Part shown: positions 1 through 7,732 of the stretch, in pieces | How the letters are laid out: each line of letters starts with the position of its first letter | Position numbering within the stretch: the first letter of the stretch is position 1 | Notes under the pieces: generated by a model | The model's input: only the letters and a program-made list of their open reading frames with translations | What the model was told of the DNA's origin: nothing | The model's database searches: none | Assembly (NCBI GenBank): GCA_946887155.1 | Contig: CAMPKM010000101.1 | Coordinates: 1-8,537 of the forward strand | Source: an uncultured Gemmatimonadota bacterium | GTDB lineage: Bacteria > Gemmatimonadota > Gemmatimonadetes > Gemmatimonadales > Gemmatimonadaceae | Length of the DNA stretch: 8,537 bases | Direction: 5' to 3' | Program-made: the position numbers and the translations under genes

Positions 1-738
1 GCCTACGGGTTCACGGCCTTCACCCCCATGAAACGGTGGAAAACACCGTTTGTCCGGCTGTTTTTCTGGTCCGTGCCGATTTTCTCGCTGGGCGTCGTCC
101 AGCGGTTGTTCTCATGGATCCACCTGGTGAAGGCCCAGAAGCTCCTGCTGGAGCTGTCGTTCATTCACTTCGCGCGTTGGTCGATCGTGAAACACGATTT
201 CTGGCCGCGCCTCGGTGACGCCCAGCCAAAGGACGACACGAAACACGACTACCTGCTATTCTGTTCGAACTTCAACGGCACGTGGCAGCAGTACATCGAT
301 GCGTTTTCGGCCGTCATTCCCGACGGCATGGACATGATCTGGCGCTGGTCGGAGCAGTTTCCCGGGGCGCAACCGATTACGCCGTTCCTGGCGTACATCC
401 GTCGCGTGCAGATGGACTGCGAGTACTACTACAGCGCCTATCCCGGTGCGACGGCGAGCGACGTGAGGCAGGCGCTCATCCTGCAGACCGAGCTCCTGGC
501 GTTCGCCACGCGGACCGCGCGAATGGAGCCGGCCGAATTTGAGCGCGCCTGGCACACCTTCACGATGAGCGTGCAGAACTGCATCGGGTCGACGGGCGTT
601 GACCCGTACATCGTCGACTGGCAGGAGTTGCTGTTCCCGGGTTCGGTGAAACCGGAAGAACTCGGACCGCGTGGAATCCAGACGCCGGTATCCGTTGGAG
701 CGATCACGGAACCGGAAGAGGTGGCCGGCAATGCCTGA
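1..738 (+). CDS. HFARW-family protein of unknown function, 5'-truncated by window edge (paralogue 1)
   Basis: The reading frame is open from base 1 and ends at TGA 736-738, giving 245 residues in the window. The ATG at 28 is probably internal: no Shine-Dalgarno precedes it, and the nine residues before it (AYGFTAFTP) line up with residues 8-16 of the next gene (SYAFAAVTP), so the true start should lie shortly left of the window. Counting from base 1, there is a hydrophobic, aromatic-rich stretch at residues 17-40 that could contact a membrane. An HFARW motif follows at 56-60 (bases 166-180). Next come YLLFCSNFNGTWQQYIDAF, a W/P-rich stretch ending in FLAYIRRVQ, and YYSAYPGATASDV. The C-terminal tail is Pro/Glu-rich. 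From memory, proteins with the pattern HFARW...LLFxSNxdGsW..Y..dF occur in bacteria next to or joined with haem peroxidases, without a known biochemical function. Gene order places it with the peroxidase-P450 gene, so a partner or substrate-handling role is plausible but unproven. Confidence 0.85.
   Translation, partial: AYGFTAFTPMKRWKTPFVRLFFWSVPIFSLGVVQRLFSWIHLVKAQKLLLELSFIHFARWSIVKHDFWPRLGDAQPKDDTKHDYLLFCSNFNGTWQQYIDAFSAVIPDGMDMIWRWSEQFPGAQPITPFLAYIRRVQMDCEYYYSAYPGATASDVRQALILQTELLAFATRTARMEPAEFERAWHTFTMSVQNCIGSTGVDPYIVDWQELLFPGSVKPEELGPRGIQTPVSVGAITEPEEVAGNA
718..723 (+). promoter_or_regulatory. Ribosome binding site for HFARW paralogue 2
   Basis: GAGGTG lies 7 bases before the ATG at 731, inside the end of the preceding gene. 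It is a good Shine-Dalgarno match. It supports 731 as the start over the upstream in-frame ATG at 671, which would add 20 Arg-rich residues and overlap the previous gene by 68 bases. Confidence 0.7.
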
Positions 739-1324
739 CACGTCCGGCCAGTCGTACGCGTTCGCGGCGGTGACGCCAATCATCTCCGGGATCACGCAGG
801 GTGTGGTGCACGCTGCGGAACTTCGCAGTGTCCTGGCCCGCCTGAATGAATTGCAGACGAGTCCGTTCACGCTGGTGAGCGGCACTCACTTCGCGCGCTG
901 GAACGTGATCGATGACATGCCGCAGCTCGGATTCCCGACCGAGCTCGATCACCTGCAGTCCAAGTACCTGATGCTCGCCGCCGATTTCGATGGAGACCGC
1001 GATCACTGGATCGATGCGCTCGTGACCGCGATACCTGAGGTGATCGACGCCGTCTACCGTCACTGCGTCGGGTATCCGGGCGTTGACAGCCTGGCGGATT
1101 TCCGCCACTACCTGCAGAGGTGCCAGCTGCACACGACGCTCGACTTCGCGCCGTACGCAGGAACGAACCTCGATACCGTGCTCCGTGCGCTCGACACGCA
1201 GCGGAAGTTCGTGGGCTTCATGCACGCCACGCAGGGAAAGTCGCCTCTCGAACTGCGGACGGCCTTCACCGACTTCATGGAGCGCCTGGAGCAGAAGGCG
1301 ACGCCGCGTCCCGGCAGCATCTGA
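731..1324 (+). CDS. HFARW-family protein of unknown function (paralogue 2)
   Basis: A 197-residue protein read from ATG 731, overlapping the previous stop by 8 bases and preceded by GAGGTG. It is clearly homologous to the upstream gene along its length. SYAFAAVTP at residues 8-16 matches the upstream AYGFTAFTP. HFARW is at 53-57 (bases 887-901). YLMLAADFDGDRDHWIDAL aligns with YLLFCSNFNGTWQQYIDAF. FRHYLQRCQ aligns with FLAYIRRVQ, and FAPYAGTNLDTV with YSAYPGATASDV. It differs by a much less hydrophobic N-terminal region, loss of the S-N-F/G-x-W pattern (A-D-F/G-D-R) and no long C-terminal tail. It looks like a tandem duplicate that has diverged, perhaps into a non-equivalent subunit. There is no signal peptide and no obvious catalytic or cofactor motif. 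It ends 5 bases before the peroxidase-P450 start, so the two are probably co-translated. Function unknown; an operon-linked accessory role is inferred from position only. Confidence 0.85.
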   Translation: MPDTSGQSYAFAAVTPIISGITQGVVHAAELRSVLARLNELQTSPFTLVSGTHFARWNVIDDMPQLGFPTELDHLQSKYLMLAADFDGDRDHWIDALVTAIPEVIDAVYRHCVGYPGVDSLADFRHYLQRCQLHTTLDFAPYAGTNLDTVLRALDTQRKFVGFMHATQGKSPLELRTAFTDFMERLEQKATPRPGSI

Positions 1325-1329
1325 GCGTC

Positions 1330-4059
1330 ATGCATAACGTCGAACTGACGGACATCCAGGGGAATATCCTGCGCGGCTACAACCAGCCGCACTTTCGCTA
1401 CGTCTACTATCGTGTCCACGATTGTGATCACGGACGGCGCTTCCTGAAGCGCATCGTCCCGGTGGTGACGACCGCGCAACCCTGGACAAAGGGGAAGCCC
1501 GCGTCGACGATCAATGTCGCATTCACGTTCAACGGGTTGCTGGCGATGGGGATGCCGCGCGACGTCATGGGTGCGTTCCCGCTCGAATTCCGCGACGGCA
1601 TGAAGGCCCGCGCCGAAGTGCTCGTCGACAGTGGCGAGAGCGCGCCGGAACGCTGGGAAGAACCGTGGGATGGCGACGGCGTCCACATGTGGGTGGGCAT
1701 CTCGGCGAATTCGCCTGACGAGCGGGACAACCGGTACAAGTGGCTCGAGAGCAAGCGCGCCGACCTGTCCGGCGTAGAACTGGCAGGGTACCAGGATGCC
1801 GGGAAGCTGACGATCGACGGCGAACTCAGTCCGAAGGAACATTTCGGCTACACCGACGGCATCGGCAATCCGGATATCCTGGGTGTTCCCGGTAAGCGGC
1901 CGGCCGGCGGGGGGAAGATCGTCGACCGCAAATGGGCGCCGATCGCGCCCGGGGAGTTCATCCTCGGCTACGCGGACGAAGCCGGCGAGATTGCTACCAC
2001 CCCGCGGCCGGTCCGTTTCTTCAGGAACGGCACGTTCATGGTGTTCCGCAAACTCCAGCAGAACGTCGCCAGCTTCCGTACGTGGGCGAAGGCCGAGGGA
2101 ACGAAATATCCGGGCGGCGTCGATCACTTCAAGGCGAAGCTGGTTGGTCGCTGGCCTGACGGGACGCCGGTCGAGCTGTCGCCGGACCGGCCCGATCCCT
2201 CGATCGCCACCGATCCGTCGAGGAATCTCGACTTCCGGTACGGCGATGATCCGCTGGGCCAGCGCTGCCCGTTAGGCGCGCATATCCGCCGCGCCAATCC
2301 GCGCGACGCGACCGGATTCGGCGGGCTGTTGAGCAATCGTCACCGGATCATCCGCCGAGGAGTGATGTACGGCGACTGGCTGCCGGAACACGAGGAGTCC
2401 GACGACGGATCGCGCGGGATCGTGTTCATCGCCTTCAATGCGAGCATCGAGCGGCAGTTCGAGTTCGTCCAGCAGCAATGGATGAACTTCGGGAACGACT
2501 TTCTCCTCGGAAACGACCGCGATCCGCTCGTCGGCAACCGCACCGGTCTGGACGACAAGCTGATCATCCAGGGCGACGGCAACGGGCGCGCCCCGTGGCT
2601 GTCAACGTCGTTGCCGACATTCGTCGTCACGAAGGGTGGCGACTATTTCTTCATGCCCAGCCTGGCCGGCCTGCGGTTCCTGGCATTGGCCGAGGGCGCA
2701 CTCGAACCCGACGCCTTCACGGATCCCGACATGCAGACCTCGCTGCTCGACCGGATTGGCCGGGACCTCGGCACCCTCGCGCATCGCGTGGAGAACGACA
2801 TCAAGCGCCTGCCGGGCGGCGACGCCATCGACCGGGCGCTGCACGTGATGGGGGGGGATCTTGAACACCTCGCGGAGCACCTGAAGACGTGGGCGATGGC
2901 CCAGAACCCGGAGCCGATCTTCGCCTTGCTCAGGCATCTCAAGCCGATTCTCGTGCTCCCCAAACTCGCCATCATCACGAAACACGAGGATTGCCTGCAG
3001 GTGCTTTCGTATCCGACGATCTTCACCGTGCCATACACGTCGAAGTTTGCCGAGATCTGTGAGGGCGGCGGGTTTTTCCTTGGCTGGGATGACACGCCCG
3101 AGTACACGCGCGATCTGTCGAACATGCGGCTCGTCGTCAGGCGCGAAGACCTGCCCGGTCGCATCGCGCCCTTTGCGGAACGGACCGCGAACGCCATTGT
3201 CGATGCGTCGCCCGGAAGGCTGGACGTGGTCAAGGAGCTTGGCGACGTCGTGCCCACGCGTTTCGTCGGCGAATACCTGGGCACGCCGAGTCCGGACGGG
3301 AATGTCTTCGCCCCGCAGGCTGCCGTGCTCTCGGCGTACCTGTTCCTGCCGGTCGGCGATTTCAGGGAGAAGGCGCTGGCGGCGGCGAAGGCGATGCGGC
3401 CGGTGATCGCCGGACAGATCGCGGCGCGGAAGGCGCAGCGCGGGCAGCGTGACGACGTGCTCGAACGGTGCCTCGTCATGCAGGAAGCTGGTATCCCCGG
3501 CATGGATGACGCGACGCTGCTGAACAACCTGTTCGGCATGGTCGTGGCAATCATTCCGACCACGTCGGCGGCTGTCGCGCGCGCCATCGACGAGTTGCTG
3601 CGGCGGCCGGCCGAACTGGCGCGGGCGCAGGCCGCGGCGAACGCCGGTAACACCGCGCTCGTAACGCAATACGTATATGAGGCGCTGCGCTTCAATCCAC
3701 TCGGTCCGGGCGTATTCAGGAATAATTTGCAGGACTTCGAGGTTGCCGGCGGCACGTCGCGCGCGACCACGATCCCGGCCGGCCGGCCGGTGCTGGTCGC
3801 GCTGCAATCGGCGTCATTCGATGGCGACCGCGTGAAGGATCCGGGGACGTTCGACATCGAGCGACCGCTGCCCGAGTACCTCCACTATGGCTTTGGCCTG
3901 CACACATGCTTTGGCCGATACATCAACCAGGTGCAGATTCCGCTCATGGTGCAGGCGGTGTTGCGCAAGCGAAACCTGCGGCGCGCCGAAGGCGAAGCCG
4001 GGAAGCTTCAGGTGGACGGCCCGTTTCCGTCCAGCCTGACGGTCGAATTTGACGCCTGA
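1330..4059 (+). CDS. DyP-type peroxidase / cytochrome P450 fusion protein
   Basis: A 909-residue bifunctional haem protein with no signal peptide, so probably cytoplasmic. ATG 1330 is chosen because ELTDIQGNILRGY near the N-terminus is typical of DyP peroxidases; no clear Shine-Dalgarno is seen, and coupling to the gene ending 5 bases earlier is likely. Residues 1-455 are the DyP domain: the GXXDG motif is G173-Y-T-D176-G177 (catalytic Asp 176), proximal haem ligand His318 sits in CPLGAHIRRANPRD, the distal Arg is expected in IIRRG 340-344, and a Gly-Gly-x-Tyr-Phe-Phe strand lies near 436-441. Residues about 456-525 are a charged helical linker. Residues about 525-909 are a P450: I-helix A740-I-I-P-T744-T745, ExxR at E784-R787, and haem loop YGFGLHTCFG with Cys860. 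The usual acid before the I-helix Thr is Pro743, and Tyr853 replaces the usual Phe of the haem loop. No ferredoxin or reductase is encoded nearby. This suggests peroxide- or hydroperoxide-driven chemistry, as in CYP152, CYP74 or PpoA-type enzymes. The substrate is unknown. Confidence 0.92.
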   Translation: MHNVELTDIQGNILRGYNQPHFRYVYYRVHDCDHGRRFLKRIVPVVTTAQPWTKGKPASTINVAFTFNGLLAMGMPRDVMGAFPLEFRDGMKARAEVLVDSGESAPERWEEPWDGDGVHMWVGISANSPDERDNRYKWLESKRADLSGVELAGYQDAGKLTIDGELSPKEHFGYTDGIGNPDILGVPGKRPAGGGKIVDRKWAPIAPGEFILGYADEAGEIATTPRPVRFFRNGTFMVFRKLQQNVASFRTWAKAEGTKYPGGVDHFKAKLVGRWPDGTPVELSPDRPDPSIATDPSRNLDFRYGDDPLGQRCPLGAHIRRANPRDATGFGGLLSNRHRIIRRGVMYGDWLPEHEESDDGSRGIVFIAFNASIERQFEFVQQQWMNFGNDFLLGNDRDPLVGNRTGLDDKLIIQGDGNGRAPWLSTSLPTFVVTKGGDYFFMPSLAGLRFLALAEGALEPDAFTDPDMQTSLLDRIGRDLGTLAHRVENDIKRLPGGDAIDRALHVMGGDLEHLAEHLKTWAMAQNPEPIFALLRHLKPILVLPKLAIITKHEDCLQVLSYPTIFTVPYTSKFAEICEGGGFFLGWDDTPEYTRDLSNMRLVVRREDLPGRIAPFAERTANAIVDASPGRLDVVKELGDVVPTRFVGEYLGTPSPDGNVFAPQAAVLSAYLFLPVGDFREKALAAAKAMRPVIAGQIAARKAQRGQRDDVLERCLVMQEAGIPGMDDATLLNNLFGMVVAIIPTTSAAVARAIDELLRRPAELARAQAAANAGNTALVTQYVYEALRFNPLGPGVFRNNLQDFEVAGGTSRATTIPAGRPVLVALQSASFDGDRVKDPGTFDIERPLPEYLHYGFGLHTCFGRYINQVQIPLMVQAVLRKRNLRRAEGEAGKLQVDGPFPSSLTVEFDA
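2850..2857 (+). repeat. G8 homopolymer tract in the interdomain linker
   Basis: Eight consecutive G residues lie within codons for Met-Gly-Gly-Asp in the linker between the peroxidase and P450 domains. The frame is intact as given. Slippage here would leave a free DyP domain and remove the P450, so the tract is either a harmless run or a possible frameshift or sequencing-error site. Confidence 0.6.
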
Positions 4060-7000
4060 CGAGGGAAAGCCCGCCACCGCTGGTGCGGCGCGTTATACCA
4101 TCGTTCGCGAGCTTGGCGCGGGCGGCATGGGTGTCGTGTACGAGGCCATCGAGAAGGCATCAGGAGCGCGCGTGGCGCTCAAGATGCTGCCGGCCGCCGA
4201 TCCACATGCCCTGTTCGGCTTCAAGAACGAGTTTCGTTCGCTGGCCGCTCTGATCCATCCCAACCTCGTATCGCTGTACGAACTGGTCTCGGAGAACGAG
4301 ACGTGGTTCTTCACGATGGAGCTGGTGGACGGCGTGGACTTCCTGAGTCACGTGCGTCGCGACGCTCGCCCAGGTGGCCGTACAGTGTTCGCCGACCTGG
4401 TCGACGAGGAGAAGTTGCGCCACGTCCTGCTCCAGCTCGCCGACGGCATGGAGGCCCTTCATGGAAACGGCGTCCTGCACCGGGACATCAAGCCGCCGAA
4501 CGTCCTCGTGCGCCGCGACGGGCGTGTCGCCATCCTCGATTTCGGCCTCGCCATCGCGCTCGGCGAGGCCCTCGACACCAGCGAACACTCGTCAGGCACG
4601 CTTGCCTACATGTCGCCCGAGCAACTGGGTGGTGACCCGTTAGGCCCGCCCAGCGACTGGTATGCCATCGGGACCATGCTGTATGAGGCGCTGACCGGCC
4701 GGTCGCCCTTCGAGGGCTCGCCGCAGCAGATGTTCTTCGCCAAGGCGGCCGGTGCGGTGAAGTCACCCCGCGAGCTGGTGAAGGACGTTCCCCCGGACCT
4801 GGAAGCGCTGTGCCTCCAGATGCTGCACCCCGATCCGGCGCTGAGGCCCGATGCGATGGACGTCCGGTTGCGGCTGACGCGTGAGGCTTCCCCTTCAGAT
4901 CCAGGGCCGCGCCACGACCGGGACACACGCGCCTTCCGGCTTTTCGTCGGCCGCGATGATTTGCTGCAACGGCTGGAATCCGCGCTCGAAGCCGTGCGGT
5001 CGGGAGCAGGCGCCACCACGGCATATGTGCATGGGCGGTCCGGCGCGGGAAAAAGCGCACTGCTCGAGCAGTTCCTGATCGATGCCAGGCAGGACGAATC
5101 GGTCGTGGTGTTTTCCGGGCGATGTTACGAGCAGGAATCGGTACCGTTCAAGGCGGTCGACTCGATCGTGGACGCGATGACGCGCTGGTTGTTGCGTCGC
5201 GGGGAAGCGGAGATAGACGGCCTGCTCCCTCCGGATGTGGTAACCCTGGCGCGGATCTTTCCCGTCCTCGATCGCGTGCCGGCCATCGCCGATGCGCCGC
5301 GTGACGCGCTGCAGGTTCCGGAGCCGCGCGAGCTGCGACGCCGGGCGTTTCGTGCGCTGCGCGACCTGCTCCGCCGGATCGCGGCCACAAACCTCGTCAT
5401 TGCCGCCATCGATGACCTGCAGTGGGGTGACGTCGACAGCGCCGACCTGCTGGCTTCGCTGCTCGAGCAACCGGACGCACCGGGCCTGCTCCTGATCCTG
5501 TCGTTCCGGAGCGAATACCGGAGTTCGAGTCCATGCCTGGTCGCGCTCGACCGCGCGTTTCAGGACTCGGCGCCGCATCGCGCGTTGCCTGACGACATCG
5601 AGGTGCCGCCACTCGATGAGGAGACGGGCGCGCTGCTGGCCCGCGGGCTGTTGACCAAGGGCTCGGCTCCCGTCGCGGCACGGATCGCGGCGGAGTCCGG
5701 CGGGAATCCGTTCTTCATTCACGAACTGGCTCGTTATGCAAACGCCAATCCGGACTGGTCGGAACATCCCGGGCCGGGCGGATTCGACCTGGACCGCGTG
5801 GTCTGGGAACGCGTCGAGCGGTTGCCGGCGCCGGCCCGGGCCATGCTCGAACTCGTGGCGATCGCCGGCCAGCCCGTCCGGAACGCGCACTGGCGGGATG
5901 CCACAGGGAACGTGGCCGTGGATCCGCAATCGTTTGCGTTGCTCCGCTTCGAGCACCTCATCCGCTCGACAGGGTCGGCGCCGGACGACGAGGTGGAGAC
6001 GTACCACGACCGTATCCGCGAAGCGGTCGCCCAGCGGACAGCCGAACCGGTGCGCGCCGGCCATCATCGGCGCCTCGCGATCGCGATGGAGGCGCAAGGC
6101 GACGCGGATTCGGAAACGATCGCCGTGCATTTTTCGCGGGGCGGTGAACGCGTCCGGGCCGGCTCCCATTTTGCCACCGCGGCGCGCGCGGCTGAACAGA
6201 AGCTGGCCTTCGACCGGGCGGCCGGCCTCTACCAGCAGGCGATCGCCCACCGTGCCGTTGACGATGCGGACCGGGGCCCGCTGCACGCGGCGTTAGGCGG
6301 TGCGCTCGGCAACGCGGGACGCGGCCGCAGCGCTGCTGAGGCGTATGAGACGGCGGGCCGCCTCGCCGGCGATCGCGGCACGCAACTCGACCTGCAACGG
6401 CAGGCGGCGACCCAGTACTGCACCGCCGGCGCGATCGACCGGGGGCGCGACCTGTTCGCAAATGTGATGCGTGGCGTCGGCCTGCAACCTACGGAATCGT
6501 CGGTTTCCATCATGCTCCAGTTGCTCGGTCGTCGCGCGCGGTTGCGGTGGCGGGGCCTGCATCATGTGCAACGAGTCGAAGCCGAGGTGCCACGTGAACT
6601 CCTGCGGCGACTCGATACGCTGTGGGCCGCGAGCACCGCGCTCTCCAACGTCGACGTGGTCCGGGTGGCGGCGATGCAGTCGCAGGCGCTGCTCCTCGCG
6701 CTCGAGGCCGGGGAGCCGCGACGGCTTGCGCTCGCACTGGGATGGGAGGCCGTGCTGAACGCCACGTCAGGCACACGGACCAGCGCGCGATCCAGTGAAC
6801 TGCTCGACCTGGCGGCGAAGCTGGTCGCACGCAATCCGGATCCACACGCGCGCGGAATGATCCATCTGTCGCGGGGCTGGATTGCTTTCCTGCACGCGGA
6901 TTTTCCCGCGGCTCTGCGCGAGTGCGACGCGGCAGAACCGATCTTCCGGGATCAGTGCACCGGTGTGTGGTGGGAGCTGGTCCTCACGCGCACGATGATC

Positions 7001-7732
7001 ACCTGGGCGCTCTCGCACTGCGGTCGTACCGCCGATCTCGCGCGCCGCATCCACGAACTGGAGCCGGAAGCCCGTGCCCAGGGGAATCACTTCATGGTGA
7101 CGAACCTGCTGGCGTTTCCGATGCCGGTCGAACGGTTGCTGGCCGGCGACCCGGACACCGCGGACGAACAGGCGCGTGAGGCGCTGGCGCTGTGGCCATA
7201 CCGCGGATTTCACATCCAGCACGTATCGGTCCTGTTCAGCCGCAGCCAGTCGTTCCTGTACCGCGGCGATGCCCGCGAGGCGTACGAGGCCGTCAGCGCC
7301 CAGTGGCCGGCGATGGTCCGCTCGCTGCAGACGCAGAACCAGCAGACCCGCGTGATGTTGCGCGATGTTCGCGCCCGCGCCGCGGTGCAGTCGTCGTCAG
7401 GCGGCGAGCGTCGTACGCTGCTGGCGCGGGCGAGGCGCGACCTCAGGTTGCTCAGTCGGGAAGGAGCGACGTGGACCGATGCGGTCGCCAACCGGTTGCG
7501 CGGCTGCATCGCTATTGCCGAGGGAGACCATGCCACGGCGCTGCAGGCGTGGCGAGCGGCGGTGCCGGGTCTCGACGCGTCCGGACTGGCGGTTCAGGCG
7601 GCGGCGCTTCGCCGCCGGCTGGGGGAGACAACGGGCGGCGACGAAGGAAGGGCGCTGGTTACCGGCGCCGACCGGGTCATGCGCGAACGCGGTGTTGTCG
7701 ACGTCGAAGCCCTGACGCGGATGTACAGCTAG
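4049..7732 (+). CDS. Serine/threonine protein kinase with AAA/STAND ATPase and helical-repeat C-terminus
   Basis: 1227 residues from TTG 4049, which overlaps the previous gene by 11 bases. TTG is the only start codon available: an in-frame TGA sits at 4037-4039 and the kinase domain begins at about residue 16. Residues 16-280 are a complete Hanks-type kinase: Gly loop GAGGMG 23-28, Lys45, helix-C Glu61, HRD 144-146 in HRDIKPPN, DFG 164-166 and GTLAYMSPEQ in the activation segment. It should be catalytically active. Residues about 295-700 form an AAA_16-like ATPase: FVGRDDL, Walker A GRSGAGKS 329-336, Walker B IDD 454-456 followed by LQWGD, and GGNPFF at 551-556. From about 715 to the end there is an Ala/Leu-rich TPR-like helical scaffold. 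The layout matches PknK-like kinase-ATPase signalling proteins, but there is no C-terminal LuxR helix-turn-helix, GAF, histidine kinase or transmembrane segment. It probably senses a ligand or partner through the repeats and phosphorylates a protein, perhaps one encoded in this operon; the target is inferred only from position. Confidence 0.9.
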   Translation: MTPDEGKPATAGAARYTIVRELGAGGMGVVYEAIEKASGARVALKMLPAADPHALFGFKNEFRSLAALIHPNLVSLYELVSENETWFFTMELVDGVDFLSHVRRDARPGGRTVFADLVDEEKLRHVLLQLADGMEALHGNGVLHRDIKPPNVLVRRDGRVAILDFGLAIALGEALDTSEHSSGTLAYMSPEQLGGDPLGPPSDWYAIGTMLYEALTGRSPFEGSPQQMFFAKAAGAVKSPRELVKDVPPDLEALCLQMLHPDPALRPDAMDVRLRLTREASPSDPGPRHDRDTRAFRLFVGRDDLLQRLESALEAVRSGAGATTAYVHGRSGAGKSALLEQFLIDARQDESVVVFSGRCYEQESVPFKAVDSIVDAMTRWLLRRGEAEIDGLLPPDVVTLARIFPVLDRVPAIADAPRDALQVPEPRELRRRAFRALRDLLRRIAATNLVIAAIDDLQWGDVDSADLLASLLEQPDAPGLLLILSFRSEYRSSSPCLVALDRAFQDSAPHRALPDDIEVPPLDEETGALLARGLLTKGSAPVAARIAAESGGNPFFIHELARYANANPDWSEHPGPGGFDLDRVVWERVERLPAPARAMLELVAIAGQPVRNAHWRDATGNVAVDPQSFALLRFEHLIRSTGSAPDDEVETYHDRIREAVAQRTAEPVRAGHHRRLAIAMEAQGDADSETIAVHFSRGGERVRAGSHFATAARAAEQKLAFDRAAGLYQQAIAHRAVDDADRGPLHAALGGALGNAGRGRSAAEAYETAGRLAGDRGTQLDLQRQAATQYCTAGAIDRGRDLFANVMRGVGLQPTESSVSIMLQLLGRRARLRWRGLHHVQRVEAEVPRELLRRLDTLWAASTALSNVDVVRVAAMQSQALLLALEAGEPRRLALALGWEAVLNATSGTRTSARSSELLDLAAKLVARNPDPHARGMIHLSRGWIAFLHADFPAALRECDAAEPIFRDQCTGVWWELVLTRTMITWALSHCGRTADLARRIHELEPEARAQGNHFMVTNLLAFPMPVERLLAGDPDTADEQAREALALWPYRGFHIQHVSVLFSRSQSFLYRGDAREAYEAVSAQWPAMVRSLQTQNQQTRVMLRDVRARAAVQSSSGGERRTLLARARRDLRLLSREGATWTDAVANRLRGCIAIAEGDHATALQAWRAAVPGLDASGLAVQAAALRRRLGETTGGDEGRALVTGADRVMRERGVVDVEALTRMYS

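Noticed and set aside
1120..1329. N-terminal extension of the peroxidase-P450 protein to an upstream in-frame ATG at 1120
   Set aside because: The 70 extra residues are low-complexity His/Arg/Ala-rich, overlap the end of the preceding gene entirely, and sit before the typical DyP N-terminus that begins at the ATG at 1330.
2602..3857. Long minus-strand open frames (about 400 codons) opposite the P450 half
   Set aside because: They have Arg/Ser/Pro-rich composition with no recognisable motif and lie antisense to a gene with unmistakable P450 signatures. Long antisense frames are expected in GC-rich coding DNA.
3901..4059. Possible encapsulin cargo tail often found on DyP peroxidases
   Set aside because: The C-terminus here belongs to the P450 domain (ends SSLTVEFDA) and shows no encapsulin-targeting-like motif; no encapsulin gene is in the window.
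4895..6286. 463-codon minus-strand open frame opposite the kinase gene
   Set aside because: It is a shadow of the ATPase domain coding strand: no family motif, Arg/His-rich, and no start context.
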